Notes: generated by a model not told the origin, from the sequence alone. 64,000 nt of DNA from Vesta saturnalis (GCA_036346205.1 JARFJB010000003.1:1262501-1326500); one strand, 5' to 3'. Positions 34,567 to 46,976 are shown, numbered from the stretch's first letter. Numbers and translations: made by a program.

Positions 34567-36903
34567 CAAGGTGCTCCGGAAAGGTCTTTGCAATACACTT
34601 CCACATATAAAGTACACCTCAAAATAAGTCGATTTAACTAAACTTACCTAGTCCAAAAGTTAATGACCGAGCTAACGTTAAACTTAAACAAATAAATCAC
34701 ATTTTCTTTAATATCTTTCGACTAATTAGAGCTAATTCTACGAAATTTGGTATACAGGGGTTTCTTGGGACCAGAAATTCAAATTTGTGACCGATTTTGT
34801 TGTTATCTCCTAGAGGGCGTCACAAGTGACGATTGGGAGACCTTAAAATCACTATAACTTTTTTGTGCCATGGTGTATGTCATTTTGGCATTGATAAATC
34901 TTTTTCCCTATCTTTTCCAGTTAAGAAAGGTATACTTTATTGAAGTTGCTAGAAGCAACCCTTTCCGAAAAAAACGCACCTGAAGCTGATGACGCATGTA
35001 AATTGTCAAGAAAGCTATTACAAGGTATTGCAATTTTGACACACTCTCAGTATTTCCTTGACAGTATCGAAAAACCAATAACAGATCAGTATATTCTACA
35101 TTGGTATATTGCCATAGTTTCAACTAAATAAAACTGTCACATTTAAGTAACTTTTACTACTAAATTTTCTTAATAAATAATAATTTAAAAAACTTAACTT
35201 TTCAATCTAAATTTTCATCATGGCCGGGTAATATATCAATGCAGTATATACCAATATGTTGTTGGTTTTTGGATATTGTCAAGGAAATAGCCGGGAGTGT
35301 GTCAAACAAGTCTTCAAAAAATTTCTATACCTGGTAACAGCTTTTGACTCACTTTGACAATTTACATGCGTCATCAGCTTCAGATGACATACACCATGGC
35401 GCAACAAATTTCCAAATCGTCATACACGAAGTCATCCAACGTTTGCGCTGCAGTGGAGAGACGTCTTTGAGAAACTGGTCGCTTACCTTCTGAAACCGCT
35501 GATTGTGGAAGGAAAATAAAAAAAAAGATTTCAAAATTAAATAATCATTATTAGGCCGCGTTCTGTAAGAATTCCTGAAATTGAAGACATCTTAGAACAT
35601 ATTGGAGAAGATCTGGAACTAAGTACAAGAAGATTACGTAGAGAAACACTTAGAGAACAGCTGCTACATCCATATCACAACCAGTCCGTTCAAGACATCT
35701 TACCTCGTGATCCTGAAGTGCGAATAATTTTTTGTCGTTTTATCAATGTGCAAAGATAAATTGATTTTAACTTTTCAAAAAACATTTTGTTAACGAACAC
35801 GTTTATGCAGACGAAAATCCGCATACAATCAAAGTTAGATATTTCCAACATGAATTCAAAAATTAATGTGTAGTAAATAGGAAATATTACTGTTGATCCC
35901 ATCATTTCACCGCAAAAATTAACCGGCGAAATTTATTTGCAACATCTTAAAAATACGCTGCCAGGTTTACTGGAGGATTTACCTCTACAAGTTCGGAGAG
36001 ATATGTGGTTCATGCACGATGGGGCTCCACCACATTTTTCATTACCTGTTTGAAATTACTTAAATGAACAGTACCGAAACAAATGGATAGGTAGATGTAA
36101 TGCTCCTGTGAATTGGCCACCACGTTTTCCTGACTTAAATCCATTGGATTTTTTTTATGGGAACATATTAAGTACGTGGTTTACACGACTCCGGGATGCA
36201 GCTAATAATCTTCGAAATAATGAAGAAATGATACAAAGGGTTAACTTTAACTTTCTGCGTCGTGTATCTTTGCATGCGTGAAAACGGCGGGCATTTTGAA
36301 TAGTTTTTATGACATATTTTTGTATTTGCATTTAAGTTTTCAGTTTAATTTTTGTGATAAAATTGCTTCTATCTTATTTTTTATCCTTAAAAACAAGGAA
36401 GCAAAACCATAAAGACAAGGACAAATCTTTTACGTTTGACAGTCTTCAAAAAAAAATTGCAATGCCTTGTAGTAGCTTTCCACTCAGTTTGACAATTTAC
36501 ACGCGTCATCAGCTTCACATACGTTTCTTTCGGAAAAGGTTGCTTCTAGCGAAAGTACACCATTCTTAACTGGAAAAGATCTATCAAGCCCAAAATCACA
36601 TACACCGTGACACAAAAAAGTTATAGTGATTTTAAAGTCTCTAATCGTCGCTTGTGATGTCTCTAGAACATACAACAAAATCGTTCACAAATTTGAATTT
36701 CTCATCAAGAAACCTCTTTATACAAATTTCGTCAAATTAGCTCGAATTAGACGAAAGATAATAAAGAATGTGATTTATTTGTTCAACTTGACACACTAGA
36801 TCGGTTATTATCAACTTTGGACTAAGGTAAGTTTAGTTAAATAGACTTATCTTGAGGTGTACTCTATGTGGAAGAGCGTGGTAAAGATCTTTCTGGGACG
36901 TGC
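34567..36903 (+). mobile_element. mariner-like element with inverted repeats of about 0.4 kb
   Basis: TA at 34565-34566, then a CAAGGTGCTCCGGAAAGG end; the other end is the inverse near 36903, merging into a GT microsatellite. Inverted repeats run 34567-34985 and 36500-36903 with many substitutions. The transposase remnant on the plus strand includes WFMHDGAPPHFS (36006-36041), NKWIGRCNAPVNWPPRFPDL then NPLDFFYG (36080-36160). No first catalytic region is intact. A third inverted copy of the sequence around GATGACGCATGTAAATTGTC (34989) is at about 35355. Confidence 0.8.
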
Positions 36904-36991
36904 GTGCGTGTGTGCGCGCGTGTACGCGTGCGTGTGCGCGCGCGTGTGTGCGCGTGGTTGTGTGTACGTGGTTGTGTGCGAGTGTGAGTGC

Positions 36992-37065
<74 letters not shown>
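36904..37065. repeat. GT-rich then TA microsatellite
   Basis: Alternating TGCG/TGTG to 36996, then a continuous TA run to about 37063. It separates two mariner-like elements. Confidence 0.95.
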
Positions 37066-37067
<2 letters not shown>

Positions 37068-38479
37068 GTCAGTTTAAGATGAAATGCATGATATTGAAAC
37101 CGTTAGAGATACGAAGATGGTTAAATGGAGAAAAGTTGCGTCATTATATGAAAGTAACCATGGTTACATGTCAAAAATCCTTCCATTTACTAGACACAGG
37201 GTGATAACTGAAAATATGCGTTTTCTAAAATCGCTATATCTTGTTTCTTGCAAATACATCCACGATTTTTGCAGGATTAACAGGTACAGATTTCAAAATG
37301 ATTTTGAAAAAAATCTAGGCCTACTAGATTTTGAGATAATGCAACTTTCGATTTTCTTATGGACGCCATATTGGATTTTGCATTTTGAATTCTTCATAAA
37401 AATGCTTTTCAACCATATATCATATGTTTATAATCTGTCAATGAGAAAGTGTCAAATTCACAATTAAATTTATATCAAAGCAACCTTGACATATTATGTA
37501 TTTTAATTAAATGAAAATTAATCTACAAATTAAACTAACTATTGAGAACAATATTATTGATTATTAACATAAATCATAATAATAAAAGTGACAAAAACAA
37601 CAAAAATAAAATTTAATATTATACTGAATTTTACTATTAATTAATCAAATGCTCGAATAAACCTCCATTCTCCTGCAAACACCATCTGCATCGAGTTAGC
37701 ACTGCGTCACAAGAGTTCCTTATCATCTCGGGTAATTTTATTAACAGCTTCGATAACTGCATCACGTAATTGTCCTCATTGTTATACGACTTTGAATAAA
37801 CTTCGTTTTTAAATAGCCACAAAGAAATCAATGAGAGAGATCAGGAGCTCTGGCCATCTTATTGGTCTGGTTTCCTATCCATCCATTAGGATATTCCATA
37901 TTTAGAAATCTGTAATAATATGGGCACTATGTGCAACATCCTGTTGGAAAATCATATTTCTTACTCAATAATATTGTTCTCAATAGTTAGTTTAATTTGT
38001 AGATTAATTTTCATTTAATTAAAATACATAATATGTCAAGGTTGCTTTGATATAAATTTAATTGTGTAATTTGACACTTTCTCATTGGCAGATTATAAAC
38101 ATATGATATATGGTTGAAAAGCATTTTTTATGAAGAATTCAAAAATGCAAAAATCCAATATGGCGTCCATAAGAAAATCGAAAGTTGCGTGCATTATCTC
38201 AAAATCTAGTAGGCCTAGATTTTTCAAAATCATTTTGAAATCCTCGCTACCTGTTACCCCATCCTGCAAAAATCGTGGATGTATCTCTTGCAAGAAACAA
38301 GATATAGCGATTTTTAGAAAACGCATATTTTCAGTTATCACCCTGTGTCTAGTAAATGGAAGGGATTTTTGACATGTAAGCATGGTTACTTTTGGGCATA
38401 TAATGACGCAACTTTTCTCCATTTAACCATCTTCGTATCTCGGTTTTCAATATCCCATGCATTTCATCTTAAACTGGAC

Positions 38480-38482
<3 letters not shown>
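37066..38482 (-). mobile_element. mariner-like element with inverted repeats of about 0.5 kb, TA runs on both sides
   Basis: Left arm 37066-37570 and right arm 37970-38482 are inverted copies (CAGTTTAAGATGAAATGCAT at left end, ATGCATTTCATCTTAAACTG at right). The interior holds only the transposase C-terminus on the minus strand: QQDVAHSAHI (degraded second catalytic region, about 37950), LISLIDFFVAI, then NEVYSK and MIRNSCDAVLTRCRWCLQEN with GGLFEHLIN (37720-37637). TA microsatellites abut both ends. Confidence 0.8.

Positions 38483-38570
<88 letters not shown>
38483..38570. repeat. TA microsatellite
   Basis: TA run with two short phase slips (TATTATAT), abutting the right end of the 37-38 kb element. 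From 38600 to 39130 I see nothing. Confidence 0.95.
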
Positions 38571-38572
<2 letters not shown>

Positions 38573-39129
38573 CATGGTTTTAAAATCACCGACAAACGAA
38601 ACTGGAGATTCTATGATTCAAAATAAGACAAAATGATCATAAACGCTTTTCCGAAAATACTTCTAACCGAGATACAGGTTGATTAAAAATACATTTTTAA
38701 GGTTTTTAAGATTCCTCAAAAACTACAAAGATATTACACAGATTTGGTACACCTAAATAAAATTAATCAAAAATAATGTCGCTATTACTCAAAGTAATTG
38801 CCTGCCCTACTTTGACTTTTCGGGTAATAATTAAAACATTAGAATTTATTTACAAGTCTGATATTTAATTACTCGCAGACCTCAAATCTGATTAAACGAA
38901 GTGACCGTCTAGTGTTAGGTACGTTGTGCTATCTAAATGAGATAGTCTGGATAGAGGTACGTGTTTATCATGCGGGGCGGGTAAAAATGAAAAATGAAAC
39001 TACTCAGATTAAAATCAACGAACTTTGCGCAGCGGTGGTTCAGTCCGTTAATCTACTATTGTGGGAAAGAACCCTCAATAAAACCCACTTTATTCATAAA
39101 TAAGTAATTGCACAAGTAGTGTTGCAGTT

Positions 39130-39395
39130 GCAACATGTAGCGGTGTGGTCACTGCGTATATGCATACAATGTGCGGCTACTTAGACGAATGCTGGGATAG
39201 TATTTTCCCCCTAAGAACCCTAACTCCGTTCCTTCCGATCATATCCTGATCACACATCTAATCCACTATGCACATTTACGCAATGTGTGTATGTATGTTG
39301 CGAATCCATAATTGTGGCTGAAGACTCGAAACTCAAGTAGCCCCCTTGAAAATACGGAAGGAATGAAATACGTAGCCTTTTCCTTTTTTGTGTTT
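39130..39395 (+). mobile_element. SINE copy, 5'-truncated
   Basis: Matches the body and tail of the 62.2-kb SINE in order: GCGGTGTGGTCACTGCGTAT, GTGCGGCTACTTAGACGAAT, AACCCTAACTCCGTTCCTTC, ATTGTGGCTGAAG and GAATGAAATACGTAGCCTTT. The A and B boxes upstream are lost or unrecognisable. Confidence 0.8.
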
Positions 39396-39930
39396 ATATG
39401 TTTTTGTACTAAATGAATAATGTTTTATAATGTGAATCGTTTTTTGCTTATTTTCCATGGGTTACTAAATAATACGAATTAAAAATTGAAAAATACAGCA
39501 AATCAATCAGAAATTGTGAAATTAAAAGAAATCTACCGAAGATAGATACCGACAAAATATCGTTAGAAACGTAAAAAAAATCCGCATTTGATACAAAAAC
39601 GAAAAAATGGCCGTTCCACTTGAAAAAATCAAGTTACCGTTCTTAGAATAATTTTTATTTTAGCTCGTCATTTTTTTTTATGTTTATGTATTTTTCTACT
39701 TAATAAATAATGTTTTATAATCTGAATCATTTTTGTTTATTTTTCACGGGTTACTGCTAGACAATACAAACTAAAAATTGAAAAAATAACAAATTAATCA
39801 GAAATTGTGACAAAAGAAATCTACCGAAGATAAATGCCAACAGATTTATATCATTGGAAAAGTAAAAAAAATCGGCATTTGATGAAAAAATGAAAATAAA
39901 GGCCGCTCCATTTGATTGAAATTTTCTAAA
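39395..39930 (+). repeat. Tandem duplication, period about 285 bp
   Basis: 39395-39655 and 39680-39925 are direct copies: AATAATGTTTTATAATSTGA, GGGTTACT, ATCAGAAATTGTGA, AAAGAAATCTACCGAAGATA and AAAAAAATCSGCATTTGAT recur in the same order. Confidence 0.85.
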
Positions 39931-41265
39931 TTGGCAAAGTAATTTCTCTAAACACAAGAAGAATTCGTATTTGACCGTCCAATCTACGCTAGTAATTTCA
40001 TGTTTAGTAACATCGCAGTCATGGCATTGTAAGTTTTTATTTTTTTGGGACAGCTACTTTTTGTAAAAATGACGAATTGCGGCTACATGATTCGTTTTAG
40101 GTACCATGTGTGATATATAAAGTCGCACTAGAATTGACCAAGGAATCCAAATATGTAATAATAAACAGGGGGTTCCTTTAAAAAAATGCAGCTTTGATAT
40201 AAACTTTGCGATTCAAGTGAAAATATTTAGGTTTGTACCTAACAACCCATCAACAAACTTTAGAAATATTCCTTAATAAACCCACAATATTCCACCCACG
40301 CACTATTGGTCCATCCTGTATATGTAAATATTTCTGCAAAATTGGTTCGATCAATTAACTTATTCTTTTGTTTAAACTATGGTAAAACTACAGTTTTATT
40401 GTTATTCATTGTCTCCTTTTGTGTGTGAAGTTACATAAAGGATAACACCGTTTAAAAATAACAAACTTCTGACATTTTGGATAGACGATTGAACTGAAAA
40501 TTGTTTATTTTGAGTCAGATCGTTACTTTGCATCCATTAAGAGTGAGTGAGTACACAATACTAGTCACGTTTATGTATTAAGTGGAAGTTTCAGATTTGG
40601 CTTACAGCAATTTATTCATACTTGCGAACGTTTAGATACATTTTAAAAATAAAGAATTGTAAATACTATCTGAGAAGATACATGATCTATAAAAGACGCA
40701 CCGATCTTTACGTTTTAAATTTTCAAGATACGAATTAATGTTTTTGTGGTTAAAAATTAATAGACCGAATTATTATTTTTCCAAATTGGGTGACATTTAT
40801 TTATTTCAAAATTTTTATGACAGGTATCAATAGTGTTTCATACTTATAGGAGGGTAAATTTGAAAGTGTCTCGATTACGTCTTACTACTTTGATTTGATG
40901 AATACACAAAACAAATATGCTGTTTAACGTGAAATGGTGTTGTACGAATTGTTTGAACTTGAACTGTGTATGATTTTATCGAGTAGGCTACAATTCTATC
41001 TTGCATAGTCAGGTAGGATTAACTTAATACCTCGCCTAGGACTATTTATTTCAGAGAAATTTCGGATTGTGGTGGCGCCTAGAGACTATTTGTCCCTGAT
41101 TGAATGTTGTTATTTGTTGTTTTATGATACGCGTAAGGTGTTTGAACCTAAATTTCAACTAGTTTTACGTCTTATAATCCAACCCGCTCATTTCCACTGC
41201 TGTTAGTTGACAACTTACCTTGGTAGGCCTGCATGACGCCTAGTGTGGTTTGATAATTGATCGTG

Positions 41266-41270
<5 letters not shown>
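39931..41270. other. Intergenic, no coding feature
   Basis: One possible lone mariner-type terminus ends near 40320 (GCACTATTGGTCCATCCTG then TATA), resembling the ends of the 41.3-kb element. Otherwise nothing recognised. Confidence 0.3.

Positions 41271-41315
<45 letters not shown>
41271..41315. repeat. TA microsatellite
   Basis: Uninterrupted AT dinucleotides directly abutting the left end of the 41.3-kb element; a matching run (43934-43988) abuts its right end. Confidence 0.95.
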
Positions 41316-41318
<3 letters not shown>

Positions 41319-43931
41319 TGTTCCAATAGTGCGTATTTGGTCGATAGCTCCTTAGCCATTAAACTTGGAAGATAAGTTTAAATACGAAAGTTGTCTATTT
41401 TTATAAGCTGCATAATCTAAAAATAGTTTGGTTTCTACAGGGTGTAATATAAAAGCGGCACAATATAGAACTTTTGATTTTTAAATAGAACACCCATGTA
41501 TTTTCGATTCTCCTTATAATTTTACATCTTTTTATAAGAATTACTTACAAGCTAAATCTTACAGTTTTGAGATATTTGCAAAGTTAACTAAAACTGACAT
41601 TTTATGTAGTAATTCAAGTAGGCGTATCTCAGTTATTTTTAAAGATAAAAAATAATCTTTGGTATAGAATTTATTCATACATGAACTTACTTTAATCTAT
41701 TGTCAAAATTGGATTTCAATATACAGAGTGATCACAAAATTAATTCAATAACATAAATTTGAAAATGCTATATCTTATTTTTAAATGGCACACCCTATAT
41801 TTTTTAATGCCTTGTCTTCGTCTATTAATCGGCTTTCATTTCTATTAAATATGTTCTATACCTATCTCTAATAGTTTCGGTGATATTTAAGTTTGTTCAA
41901 TTTTTTCGTTGATAACACTGAAGAAGAGTACATTAGTCGGTCAAAGCAAGCTATGAATACATAAGAAACTAAAAACATATTAACTGAAATACAAACACTT
42001 AAAATTATAATAAATGTTCAATGTGACCACCATTTTGTTGCTGGTGAACATGAGTCTTTGAATAAACGACAAATTTACTTTTCGTAACGTGGAAACATTT
42101 ATATTTTGAATGACGTCTCTAATTCTTGCCTTCATATCATCTACAGTCGTTGGAGGAGTTTGATAGACTTTTCTTTAATCCACCCAAAGAAAAAAGTCCA
42201 GCTTTGTCAAGTCAGGCGATCTTGCAGGCCAGGAGATCGGCTCCTCTTCCAATCCATTTGTTTTGAAACTGGATATTTAAATAATTTCTAACGTTTTTGC
42301 TAAAATGCGGAGCGCCATCTAATTGCAGCCACATTTCTCTAAGGTTTGTAAAGGTATATCTTCAATAAAAGTTTCAAATTCGTTGCGCAGAAGTTTAAAA
42401 TGAATCTCCATTGACCGTGTTTTCAAAAAATATGGTCCTATAATTCTTTCCCCAATAATTCCGGCCCAAACATTAAGTGACCAGCGGTGTTGATGATCAA
42501 CAGGAATTATAAATCTGGGATTCTCAGTATCGTAATAATGGAAATTATGTCTATTAACGTATCCATTTTGTGGAAAATAGCTTCATCAGTAAATAAGATC
42601 GTGCTAAAATAGTTGGGTTTTCTAAATTTTTATTTATGGCCCAATTGCAAAAGTTTAATCTATAACGAAGTCATCCTCGTCTAATTCTTGTGCAAGTTGG
42701 TCATGGTATGGATGATATTTATATTTTTATAATTCTATTAACTGATGTTTTGAAACTCCAAGTTCTAATTCCAATTGTCGGCAAGAAACGTGAGGATTTT
42801 CAATCACGGATTGAAGAACTAAATGTTCATTACCTTCGTTAATTGCGGTTCTTTCTCGTTCTAAATTGTCTTCGTAATGAATACTGCCTGTTTGCTCGAA
42901 ACGCTCTTTCAATCTTGCAAATGCTGAAACTTGCTGGTGTCGTGCATTTGGAAATTTTGCTTATAAATTCGATGAGCTAAAAGACAATTTTATCGCTTTC
43001 ACCAAGGACGTAAATCATTCTAACAAGTTCTTCTTTCGAAAAATTCATTTTGTAATTTAGGAAGTAAGTATACAATACTACACAAATATTAGCACTTTGA
43101 CAAGTTTGATTTCTTCATTTGTTTTCGTTCATCTTTTGTTTTACGCTCTTTTGATTAAATTGTTTAATTTTACGATGAATCGTTTAAAACATTTCAAATA
43201 TCTCTTAAAAATGGTGGTTTCATACAATATTTATTATAATTACAATTTATGTATTTCAGTTAATATTTTTAGTTTCTTATGTATCCACAGCTTGCTTTAA
43301 CCGACTAATGTTACTCTTCTTCAGTGTTATCAACGAAAAAATTGAACAAACTTAAATATCTCCGAAACTATTAGAGATAGGTATAGAACATATTTAAGAA
43401 ATAAAAGCCGACTAATAGACGAAGACAAGGCATTAAAAAATATAGGTGTGCCATTTAAAAATGAAGATATAGCATTTTCAAATTTATGTTCTTGAATTAA
43501 TTTTTGTGATCACCGTGTATATTGAAATCAATTTTGACAATATATTAAAGTAAGCTCATGTATGAATAAATTCTATACCAAAGATTATTTTTGTCTTTAA
43601 AATAACTGAGATACGCCTACTTGAATTACTACATAAAATGTCAGTTTTAGTTAACTTTGCAAATATCTCAAAACTGTAAGATTTAGCTTGTAAGTAATTC
43701 TTATAAAAGTAAAAAGAGTAAAATTATAAGGAGAATCGAAAAATAAAATAATAATAGGGTGTTCTATTTAAAAATCAAAAGTTCTATATTGTACCGCTTT
43801 TATATTACACCCTGTAGAAACCAAACTATTTTTAGATTATGCAGCTTATAAAAATAGACAACTTTCGTATTTAAACTTATCTTCTAAGTTTAATGGCTAG
43901 AGCTATCGACCGAATACGCACTATTGGGACA

Positions 43932-43933
<2 letters not shown>
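41316..43933 (-). mobile_element. Palindromic element with an inner mariner-like element at its centre
   Basis: Outer arms 41316-41721 and 43520-43933 are close inverted copies starting near CCAATAGTGCGTATT and CGATAGCTC. The inner element 41724-43517 starts CAGAGTGATCACAAAATTAA and ends with the inverse, flanked by TA (41722-41723, 43518-43519). The bases outside those TAs are TTTCAATA and TATTGAAA, so the insertion is at the exact dyad centre. The inner transposase is on the minus strand (43050-42060) and decayed: MNFSKEELVRMIYVLGESDK (DUF4817-type start), ERFEQTGSIHYEDN, ENPHVSCRQLELELGVS, then a remnant with stops. Confidence 0.85.

Positions 43934-43988
<55 letters not shown>
43934..43988. 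repeat. TA microsatellite
   Basis: TA run abutting the right end of the 41.3-43.9 kb element. Confidence 0.95.
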
Positions 43989-43993
<5 letters not shown>

Positions 43994-44096
43994 TATTATT
44001 ATTAATCGACTGGAAATTCTATCAATATTTTATAGGTATTGTAGGTATTGCAGTCAACAGGTTCTAATAAAGAAAACTCTTTTATTTCTATCAAGC

Positions 44097-44124
44097 TTTC
44101 GAATCTTTATTGATTTTTCATCAG
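44097..44124 (-). ncRNA. Possible hammerhead ribozyme core of the Penelope-like element
   Basis: Minus strand reads CTGATGA (44124-44118), a short hairpin AATC-AATAAA-GATT, then CGAAA (44101-44097): the order CUGAUGA, stem II, GAAA. It lies 3' of a Penelope-like ORF on its strand, where such elements carry hammerheads. Stem II has one mismatch next to the core, and stems I and III were not resolved. Confidence 0.4.
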
Positions 44125-44442
44125 GATATCTAAAATAATTACAATTATCAAAAATAAAACGTTACTTACAATTACGAGATTTTTAAATAGATTGGCAACA
44201 TATTAACTTAGTATATAAATATAACGATTTCTTTTTAGTGGGTACAATAAAATTTAGAAATTATAATCAACGGAACATTAACGAAGTGTCAAAATTTTTG
44301 TAATCGTTACTTTTAATACATAAAGAGAAAAGTGGTATATAACTAAATATATAAACTTTTTATTTATGTATTTAATTTGACATTTGTCAACAAATATTTC
44401 AAAATTTAATTTTTTCTAATTTTATGTGAACAATTACAAAAA

Positions 44443-44560
44443 ATGTATTCAACACGTGCGCTGTCACCTTTTGGTGCTCGCTATATATTTTATCCTCGGC
44501 TACGCCTCGGGTAAAAGAACAGCCTCGCACCAAGAAATGTAAACAGCGCACTAGTTGAAA
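44443..44560. repeat. GC-rich imperfect dyad
   Basis: GTGCGCTGT and TTGGTGC at left face GCACCAAG and ACAGCGCAC at right, around TCCTCGGCTACGCCTCGG. It stands out from very AT-rich flanks, and lies within the 3' non-coding part of the Penelope-like element. Confidence 0.6.
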
Positions 44561-44774
44561 TCTACTATTTTTAATTTAATTGTCATTTTCATTACACACT
44601 TTTTGTTGTGTTTAACAAATTTAACAAATTCATATAATTATTAATTTTGTGAAAATAAATCAAAATTAATAATTATGGTAAATAATTTAAAAAATGTTAT
44701 GAATTTTATCAAAATGTAATAAATACGTGTAAATATTACTTAGATTATCAATATCTGTTCTTTTATTCATAACT

Positions 44775-45548
44775 TTAGGTTCTCTTGATATGTGAGCCAT
44801 TTCTAGAAATAATCTCTTTTTCTTTATCAATTATTGTTACATTATCATAATTAATATGATGGTCTTTTTTCCAGACATGTTCAGCCATCATGCATGATTT
44901 AGTGTTACGTTTTACGTCACTTTTATGAGATGTAAGTCTATCTTTAAGATGTCTGGAAGTTTGTCCTATGTAAATACTATCACAATCGTGGCAAGGTATT
45001 GAGGAAATAATGTTGGAAAGTAAAGTATTATTAGTATTGTCTTTTAATTTAGAGAACAATTTACGGACGGTTAAAATGTAATTATTTGAAATCGTTACAT
45101 TGTTTGCTTTATTACCAATGAGGGTTTTATGAACTTTTTTAGAGATATCTGCAATGTAAGGAAATGAATAGAAACGCTTTAAATTTACTGAATCTTGAAT
45201 TGGAAAATGAACGTTTATTGGAGTGTTATTGATAAGTATGTTGATTAATTTTTCAGGGTAGTTATTTTCTAATAAAATTATTTTTAATTTATTGGGATTA
45301 GTTTTCCAAAAATTATGATGGCTGAGTTTTAAAACTCTGTTCTTCATTCCAATAATTAAATTCTTTTTTTGGTAGTAATTATGATATGACCAGTAATTTA
45401 ATAATCTACAGGAAGTCTGTGGTTTAAAGTACCAAGTAGTAATTATTCGATTTTTATTTGTTCTAATTAAAAGTGTGTCAACGAATTGTATGCTATTGTC
45501 ATTTTCTTCTTCTACTGTAAAATTAATATACTGATCGTAAGAAAACAT
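44775..45548 (-). pseudogene. Penelope-like RT thumb and GIY-YIG endonuclease
   Basis: Open for 257 codons. FVDTLLIRTNKNRIITTWYF (about residue 22 on) is the conserved region after the RT palm, FPYIADISKKV lies mid-protein, then IPCHDCDSIYIGQTSRHLKD (about residues 187-206) is the GIY-YIG core with SIYIG in place of GIYIG, and an AEHVWKKDHHINYDN segment follows. Such fused RT/GIY-YIG proteins are specific to Penelope-like elements. The first Met is not a true start, because the upstream RT is in another frame with stops. Confidence 0.85.
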
Positions 45549-46229
45549 TAATTATCTCGTCTTTCTTTCCTTCTGAATTCAAATTATGTAATCAACATAT
45601 TTTTAAAAAGGAACTTGAAAAGAAAGTTTTGATAAACTATATTCTACTATATGATCCATTACATTGTGACAAAATTGGTGATATTTTACTACCCATTGGC
45701 ATTCCTAAAATTTGTTTATAAAAGTACTATTGAAAGTGAAATTGTACTTTCATATAAAAATCTATGATTATAAGAAATAGTAGATTTTTTTCTATCAAAG
45801 TTTTAATACTTAAAAAAACAAATAATCAAATTTGACGTTAGTGAAATATGTTATACCAACTTTGTAAAATAACTCCCAAATCTAGGGCGCCATTAAAAAA
45901 ATAGATTATATGTAATAATACATGTAATCAGTTTTGGAGACATAGGGATGTAATATGTAAAAACAAAGATCAGAAAATATTCGCTCTCCTGTTTAAATTT
46001 GATAAAATTGTTAAATAAACAATTGTCTCAGAAAAAATCTTGAATTTAATGCAATTATGACTTTTACAAAAGCATTAAGGGTTTCACAGAAAATATTGAT
46101 TGATTTATTGATGTAGGTAACACTCATTTTCCTGACAGCCTTGAAATTTTCAAAACTTTAAATTAGAATCGGAAATCAAAAACTAGATCAAGTTGAAATA
46201 ACAATTAAATTAATTTATTAAATGTTCAA

Positions 46230-46976
46230 ACAAATCTCCGCCTGCAGCTAAATAATATCCGAGACGATCATAAAACTCTCGTCGTACATTTGCCAACATG
46301 TATTGTAATACGCTTGACAAATTGCAGTTATGGCTTCTTTTAATGCGTCAACACTTTCAAATGAATTTTCATTCTTATAATAAAGTTTATTCTTAAGGTA
46401 TCCCCAGAGAAAAAAATTGTTGGGAGCCAAATCCGGTGAACGAACAGCCCAATGTATTCCGCCACCTCTGCCTTATGCCTATCCAATGTTCGGGAAATGT
46501 ATCGTTTAAAAATAGGAACAATCAAGTTATTTTGAGGTGGACATCTGTCATGTTGAAACCATATCTCATCGTGTAAATTAAAATTGACAACAGCGGGTCC
46601 AACTTCTCCCTGTATCAATTGCAAGTACCGTTCTCTAGTCAATGTTCCGTCTATGAAATACGGCCTTATAACACGATGTCTTAGTAAACCAACCCGTACA
46701 TTAACTCTTCCACGATATTGGGTTTTATTTGACTTATAGAGATATTGATTGTATGTGCTCCAGTATCGATAATTTTGTGTATTGTGTATACCATGCGCGT
46801 TGAAAATGAACAATCATCCGAGAAAAGTAGGTACATGATTTAAAAAATTTCTATCATTGTTGATAATATCGACCATATTATCGCAAAACTGCATTCCATT
46901 AAATTTATCTTCTTCAAACATTTCTTGTTGTTTCATGTATTTGTAGGATTTAAAGGTTGGTGTTTAACTCTTTAAA
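46230..46976 (-). pseudogene. mariner-like transposase, C-terminal two thirds
   Basis: Minus strand, in shifting frames: YMKQQEMFEEDKFNGMQFCD, IINNDRNFLNHV, LFSDDCSFS (first catalytic Asp region; family has SDE), YRGRVNVRVGLLRHRVIRPY, FIDGTLTRERYLQLIQGE, MRYGFNMTDVHLKITWLF (second region degraded), PEHWIGIRQRW, FFLWGYLKNKLYYK (third region), ending near 46230. The N-terminus continues at 53955 on the far side of element A. Together they give about 350 residues, the usual length. Confidence 0.85.

Larger units (their letters stand above)
43990..45860 (-). mobile_element. Penelope-like retrotransposon, 3' part
   Basis: Minus strand. RT end at about 45730-45550: LGMPMGSKISPILSQ, then KYVDYII where the family has YVDD, so the catalytic box has lost one Asp. 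It is followed by the thumb and a GIY-YIG type endonuclease (44775-45548). Downstream, 44100-44770 is an AT-rich non-coding stretch that would be the pseudo-LTR, containing a hammerhead-like core (44097-44124). Stops and frameshifts upstream of 45548 make it inactive. Left boundary uncertain. Confidence 0.75.

Noticed and set aside
34325..34606. Minus-strand frame with NNGFLDDFDWKVSVAG, faintly like a COMM domain
   Set aside because: Too short, does not join PIH1D1 in phase, and its N-terminal part enters a mariner end.
36857..37082. Frames with Cys-Arg-Ala and Tyr-Ile repeats
   Set aside because: Translations of GT and TA microsatellites; the same applies at 38345-38626 and 43893-44138.
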